Shown piece after piece: positions 60,876 to 64,000 of a stretch of 64,000 bases of DNA. Within the stretch, counting starts at the first letter, position 1; the number at the start of each line of letters is the position of its first letter. The notes beneath the pieces are model-generated. The model saw nothing but the letters and a program-made list of their open reading frames with translations. It was not told the DNA's origin and did no database searches. This DNA comes from Rhizobium sp. NXC24 (GTDB lineage: Bacteria > Pseudomonadota > Alphaproteobacteria > Rhizobiales > Rhizobiaceae): NCBI RefSeq assembly GCF_002944315.1, contig NZ_CP024311.1:3448501-3512500 (forward strand), in the 5' to 3' direction. Both the position numbers and the translations under genes were made by a program.

Positions 60876-62377
60876 GACCGCAGCTCCTCCCGCACGATAT
60901 GGTCGGCCACGCGCAGCGCTTGCGCGGCCACGGTCAGCGCCGGATTCACCGCCGCCGAAGTCGGCAGGAAGCTGGCGTCGACCACGAAAAGATTGGGGTG
61001 ATCGAAGGCGCGGCAGAAGACATCGAGCGGCGCGCTCGAGCCGTCATTGCCGATCTTGACCGTGCCGCATTGATGCGACGGTGTGCGCTTGTCGAAGGGA
61101 CGTGACAGCACGATCGGGAAGCCGGCCTTACGCAGCACGCTCTTCAGCTTCTTCACCAGATCGAGATGCGCCTGCCAATTGGTGCGCACCCACTGCAGCA
61201 CGATGCGGTCGCCGTCGACCGTGATCCGGCTTTCCGGCGACGGAAGATCCTCGCTCATGGCATAGAAATCGATGGCATGGGCGGAAAGCCTGTTCAGAAG
61301 CCATTCCGGCACAGTCGGCATATTCGCCTTGAGGATCGTGCCGGAAACGCGTCCCAAAAGCTGAACATTGCCGAGCGGCGGCCCGCCTTCGCCATCCGAG
61401 AGATAGAAGTCGTTGAAGCCGAAAGTCTTCTGATAGACCGAATCATTCCGATACCAGGGCGAAATCGCCAGCACGGCAGAGGAATTATGGTTCATGAAAT
61501 TGCGGCCGACCTGATCGGAGCGATTGGCAAGCCCGCGCGGATTCGCATCGTCAGCCGATCTCAGCAGCAGCACCGCCGACTGCACCGCCCCGGCCGCAAG
61601 GATGACCAGCTTCGGTCGTACGACATGCGCCTCTCCATAGGCGGAATAATGCACCGCGGCGATCATCCGCCCATCGCCGGCAGCCTGGAGCCGCGTGACG
61701 CGCGCGCCGGTCTTCAGCTTGACGTTCGGATATTGCAGAGCCTTGGCAAGCGCCACCGTCTCGGCATCCATCTTGCCGTCGGCACTATGCGGATGCGCAT
61801 CCCAGGGCGTACGGCCCTTGACAAGCCACTTGTCGATATCGACGCCCAACGGCAGCGAATGCGGATGCATGCCACTGTCCTTCAGTCGCTTGCGGACACT
61901 GGCGATTGCCGGCTCGTCGGGTACCGGTGGAAATGGATAGGGTTGCGAATGCGGCGGTTCCCAGGGATCGTCGCCGAGGCTGCCGCGCACCTGATAGAGC
62001 TGCTCCGCCTCGCTATACCAGGGCTCCAGCTCCTCATACGGAAAGGGCCAGGCCGGCGACACGCCGTCCAGATGCCGCATCTCCTCAAAATCCTCGCGTC
62101 GGTAGCGGATCAGCACCGCGCCGTAGAATTTCGAATTGCCGCCGACATTGTAGTAGTTGCCGGGATTGAACCCCTTGCCGTCTTTCTCGTACCAGGTCTC
62201 CTTCGGGCGGAAATGGCCGCGCAGGAAGATCGCCCGCTGGTCGCGGGTTTCCGGTCGGTCCTCCAGCCGTTCGCCGGTCTCCAGGATCAATATGTTGGCG
62301 CCCGAGGCGGCAAGGCCGGAAGCGACAGTGGAGCCACCGATCCCCGAACCGATGATGACGATATCCGGTTCTGCCAT
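60872..62377 (-). CDS. GMC oxidoreductase, sugar-dehydrogenase-like
   Basis: 501 residues from the ATG at 62377; a GTG at 62389 overlapping the ATPase stop is an alternative. The FAD motif is PDIVIIGSGIGGSTVASGLA at the start. NYYNVGGNSKFYGAVLIRYR near 75 replaces the usual GGGSS signature with the form seen in bacterial glucoside or sugar-oxidising GMC proteins. The active-site His is in SHQCGTVKIG near 435 and Asn in AVNPALTVAAQALRVADHI at the end. No signal peptide. It follows the ATPase directly and overlaps the SDR, so it is firmly in the transporter operon. Substrate not assignable. Confidence 0.88.
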   Translation of the reverse strand: MAEPDIVIIGSGIGGSTVASGLAASGANILILETGERLEDRPETRDQRAIFLRGHFRPKETWYEKDGKGFNPGNYYNVGGNSKFYGAVLIRYRREDFEEMRHLDGVSPAWPFPYEELEPWYSEAEQLYQVRGSLGDDPWEPPHSQPYPFPPVPDEPAIASVRKRLKDSGMHPHSLPLGVDIDKWLVKGRTPWDAHPHSADGKMDAETVALAKALQYPNVKLKTGARVTRLQAAGDGRMIAAVHYSAYGEAHVVRPKLVILAAGAVQSAVLLLRSADDANPRGLANRSDQVGRNFMNHNSSAVLAISPWYRNDSVYQKTFGFNDFYLSDGEGGPPLGNVQLLGRVSGTILKANMPTVPEWLLNRLSAHAIDFYAMSEDLPSPESRITVDGDRIVLQWVRTNWQAHLDLVKKLKSVLRKAGFPIVLSRPFDKRTPSHQCGTVKIGNDGSSAPLDVFCRAFDHPNLFVVDASFLPTSAAVNPALTVAAQALRVADHIVREELRS

Positions 62378-62385
62378 GCTGCCGC

Positions 62386-63504
62386 TCACGCTATCCGAAC
62401 CTGGCTCTGCGGATCGAAGAACACCGCCTTGTCGAGATTGAAGGCAAGCCGTGTCGTCTGCCCGGGGGCAATGCGGGCATCGGCGCGCAGCCGCGCCACG
62501 ACGGATTTGCCGCCGAGGCGGACGATCGCAAACGTATCCGAACCGGCCGGCTCGACCACCTCGATCAGGCAGTCTCCTTCGGCGAGCGAATGGGCATTGC
62601 GGTCCGCACCGTCGAGGTCGGTCAGCGCCTCCGGCCGAATGCCGAAGATCACGTCCTTGCCGGCATGGGCGCCGAGTCCGGCGCCGCTCCCGTTGACAGG
62701 CAGCTTCAGGGGGGCCGCGCCATTCGGTCGGTCGAGCGAGACCTGCAATCCCGTCGGCCCGCTCTCCACCGTCGCGGTCAGCAGGTTCATGGCGGGCGAG
62801 CCCATGAAGTCCGCAACGAAGGTATTGGCAGGGTGATTGTAGATTTCCGCCGGCGTTCCGAATTGCTGCAGAACACCGTCCTTAAGGACGGCGATCTTCG
62901 TGGCCAGCGTCATTGCCTCGATCTGATCATGGGTGACGTAGACGATCGTCGTCTTCATGCGCTGATGCAGGCGCTTGATCTCGGTGCGCATGTCGACGCG
63001 CAGCTTGGCATCGAGGTTGGAGAGCGGCTCGTCGAACAGGAAGACCTGCGGATCGCGCACCAACGCCCGGCCCATGGCGACGCGCTGGCGCTGGCCGCCG
63101 GAAAGCTGGCTCGGCTTGCGGTCGAGCAGATGGCCGATCTGCAGCATGTCGGCCACTTGCTTGATCGCCTTGTCGCGTTCCTCCTTCGGAACTTTGCGGA
63201 TTTCCATGCCGAAGGCGATGTTGCCGGCAACCGTCATGTTCGGATAGAGCGCATAGGACTGGAACACCATGGCGATATCACGTTGCGACGGCGCCAGGCC
63301 GTTGACCGAGCGGCCGGCAATGGCAATGTCGCCCGAGGTGATCGGCTCCAGCCCGGCAATGGTGTTGAGCAGGGTGGACTTGCCGCAGCCGGACGGGCCG
63401 ACGAGCACGAGAAATCCGCCCTTTTCGATTTCGATATTGATGTCCTTCAGGATTTCGAGCGATCCATAGGACTTGCGCAGATTGGTGATTTTCAGGAAGG
63501 ACAT
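62386..63504 (-). CDS. Sugar ABC transporter ATP-binding protein (UgpC/MalK type)
   Basis: 372-residue ATPase. Walker [10 protein letters not shown] near residues 38-46, [19 protein letters not shown] near 137, Walker [14 protein letters not shown] near 158 and switch His in YVTHDQIEAMTL. The full C-terminal TOBE domain (FGIRPEAL near 290) is present, unlike the shorter SmoK. It starts four bases after the permease stop and is followed at once by a GMC oxidoreductase, a joining of import and oxidation in one transcript. Confidence 0.93.
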   Translation of the reverse strand: MSFLKITNLRKSYGSLEILKDINIEIEKGGFLVLVGPSGCGKSTLLNTIAGLEPITSGDIAIAGRSVNGLAPSQRDIAMVFQSYALYPNMTVAGNIAFGMEIRKVPKEERDKAIKQVADMLQIGHLLDRKPSQLSGGQRQRVAMGRALVRDPQVFLFDEPLSNLDAKLRVDMRTEIKRLHQRMKTTIVYVTHDQIEAMTLATKIAVLKDGVLQQFGTPAEIYNHPANTFVADFMGSPAMNLLTATVESGPTGLQVSLDRPNGAAPLKLPVNGSGAGLGAHAGKDVIFGIRPEALTDLDGADRNAHSLAEGDCLIEVVEPAGSDTFAIVRLGGKSVVARLRADARIAPGQTTRLAFNLDKAVFFDPQSQVRIA

Positions 63505-63508
63505 GGTC

Positions 63509-64000
63509 TTATCCCTTGACGGCGCCGGACATCAGGCCGCGGACGAAAAATCGGCCGGAGACGATGTAGACGATGAGGGTTGGCAGGGCAGCGAGGATCG
63601 CGCCGGCGAAGTGGACATTGTATTCCTTGACGCCCGTCGACGAGCTGACGAGGTTGTTGAGCGCGACCGTCATCGGCGTCGAACTGACGCCCGAAAAGGA
63701 CGCGCCGAACAGGAAGTCGTTCCAGATATTGGTGAACTGCCAGATGACCGAGACGACGATGATCGGCCCCGAAGACGGCAGCAGGATGCGCCGGAAAATC
63801 TGGAAGAAGCTCGCCCCGTCGATCTGCGCGGCGCGGACCAGCTCGGTCGGAAAGGCCTCGTAATAATTGCGGAAATAAAGCGTGGTGAAGCCGAGGCCGT
63901 AGACTATGTGGACGAGGATCAGCCCCCATATGGTCCCGGCGATGCCGAAGAAACCGAGGATGCGCGCCATCGGGATCAGCACGATCTGGAACGGGATGAA
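63509..64000 (-). CDS. Sugar ABC transporter permease, MalG-like (5' end beyond window)
   Basis: Only the last 163 codons are inside the window; the reading frame is open through base 64000. The EAA loop ELVRAAQIDGASFFQIF is visible about 50 residues in. The C-terminus SGRFFVRGLMSGAVKG is the standard MalG end. It belongs to family 1 (CUT1) sugar transporters with the following ATPase. The binding protein and second permease are presumably upstream, outside the window. Confidence 0.9.
   Translation of the reverse strand, partial: FIPFQIVLIPMARILGFFGIAGTIWGLILVHIVYGLGFTTLYFRNYYEAFPTELVRAAQIDGASFFQIFRRILLPSSGPIIVVSVIWQFTNIWNDFLFGASFSGVSSTPMTVALNNLVSSSTGVKEYNVHFAGAILAALPTLIVYIVSGRFFVRGLMSGAVKG

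Overview
The window is a piece of a fast-growing alphaproteobacterial chromosome, most likely Rhizobium or a close relative in the Rhizobiaceae. The evidence is the high-GC coding style, the smo/mtlK polyol transport operon, the block murA - DUF2948 - hisD - UPF0262 - low-molecular-weight phosphatase - infA - maf - yacG - tRNA-Phe, a palindromic repeat of rhizobial type, and the density of sugar ABC transporters, each with its own regulator. This is a judgement from gene content, not a database match.

Layout. (1) 1-5.1 kb: a sugar-type binding protein gene, divergent from an IclR regulator that leads an amidohydrolase / MaoC / CaiB catabolic set. (2) 5.2-10.7 kb: transaldolase, a SorC-type regulator, an AraC-methyltransferase fusion, a DUF2244 protein, nth and an EI24 membrane protein. 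(3) 10.9-21.6 kb: a polyol region. On the minus strand run an RbsD/FucU mutarotase, a SorC regulator, smoE-smoF-smoG-smoK, mtlK, a HAD phosphatase and an FGGY kinase; an RpiR regulator converges on the end. Strong hairpins sit after smoE, after smoK and after mtlK, and the usual smoS is absent. (4) 21.8-26.7 kb: a two-component pair, a ROK sugar kinase overlapping cutC, and an unrecognised membrane-anchored protein. (5) 26.7-31.5 kb: the prkA - DUF444 - spoVR stress operon. (6) 32-38.3 kb: the housekeeping block, flanked by tRNA-Phe and tRNA-Thr. (7) 38.4-44.8 kb: accessory genes: a DUF2971 gene of foreign appearance beside tRNA-Thr, a small hypothetical, a secreted cupin, a four-carbon acid-sugar kinase with PdxA2, a VOC protein and a PPP phosphatase. 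(8) 44.9-52.4 kb: a TetR-controlled RND efflux operon headed by a large perfect palindrome, a membrane protein, a TetR/DoxX divergent pair and OsmC. (9) 52.6-58.3 kb: an AraFGH-type transporter, divergent from a GntR regulator and dgoD, with a paired inverted operator between them. (10) 58.4-64 kb: a sugar ABC transporter operon, cut by the window edge, that also encodes two GMC flavoprotein oxidoreductases and an SDR.

Most of the window imports carbohydrates or polyols, oxidises or phosphorylates them, and feeds central metabolism. The sites best worth following are the polyol operon without smoS but with a kinase/phosphatase pair, the GMC-SDR-GMC-ABC operon of unknown substrate, the IclR-linked CoA pathway, and several well-formed but unassigned operators. 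I found no CRISPR array, intact insertion sequence, prophage or clear defence system.
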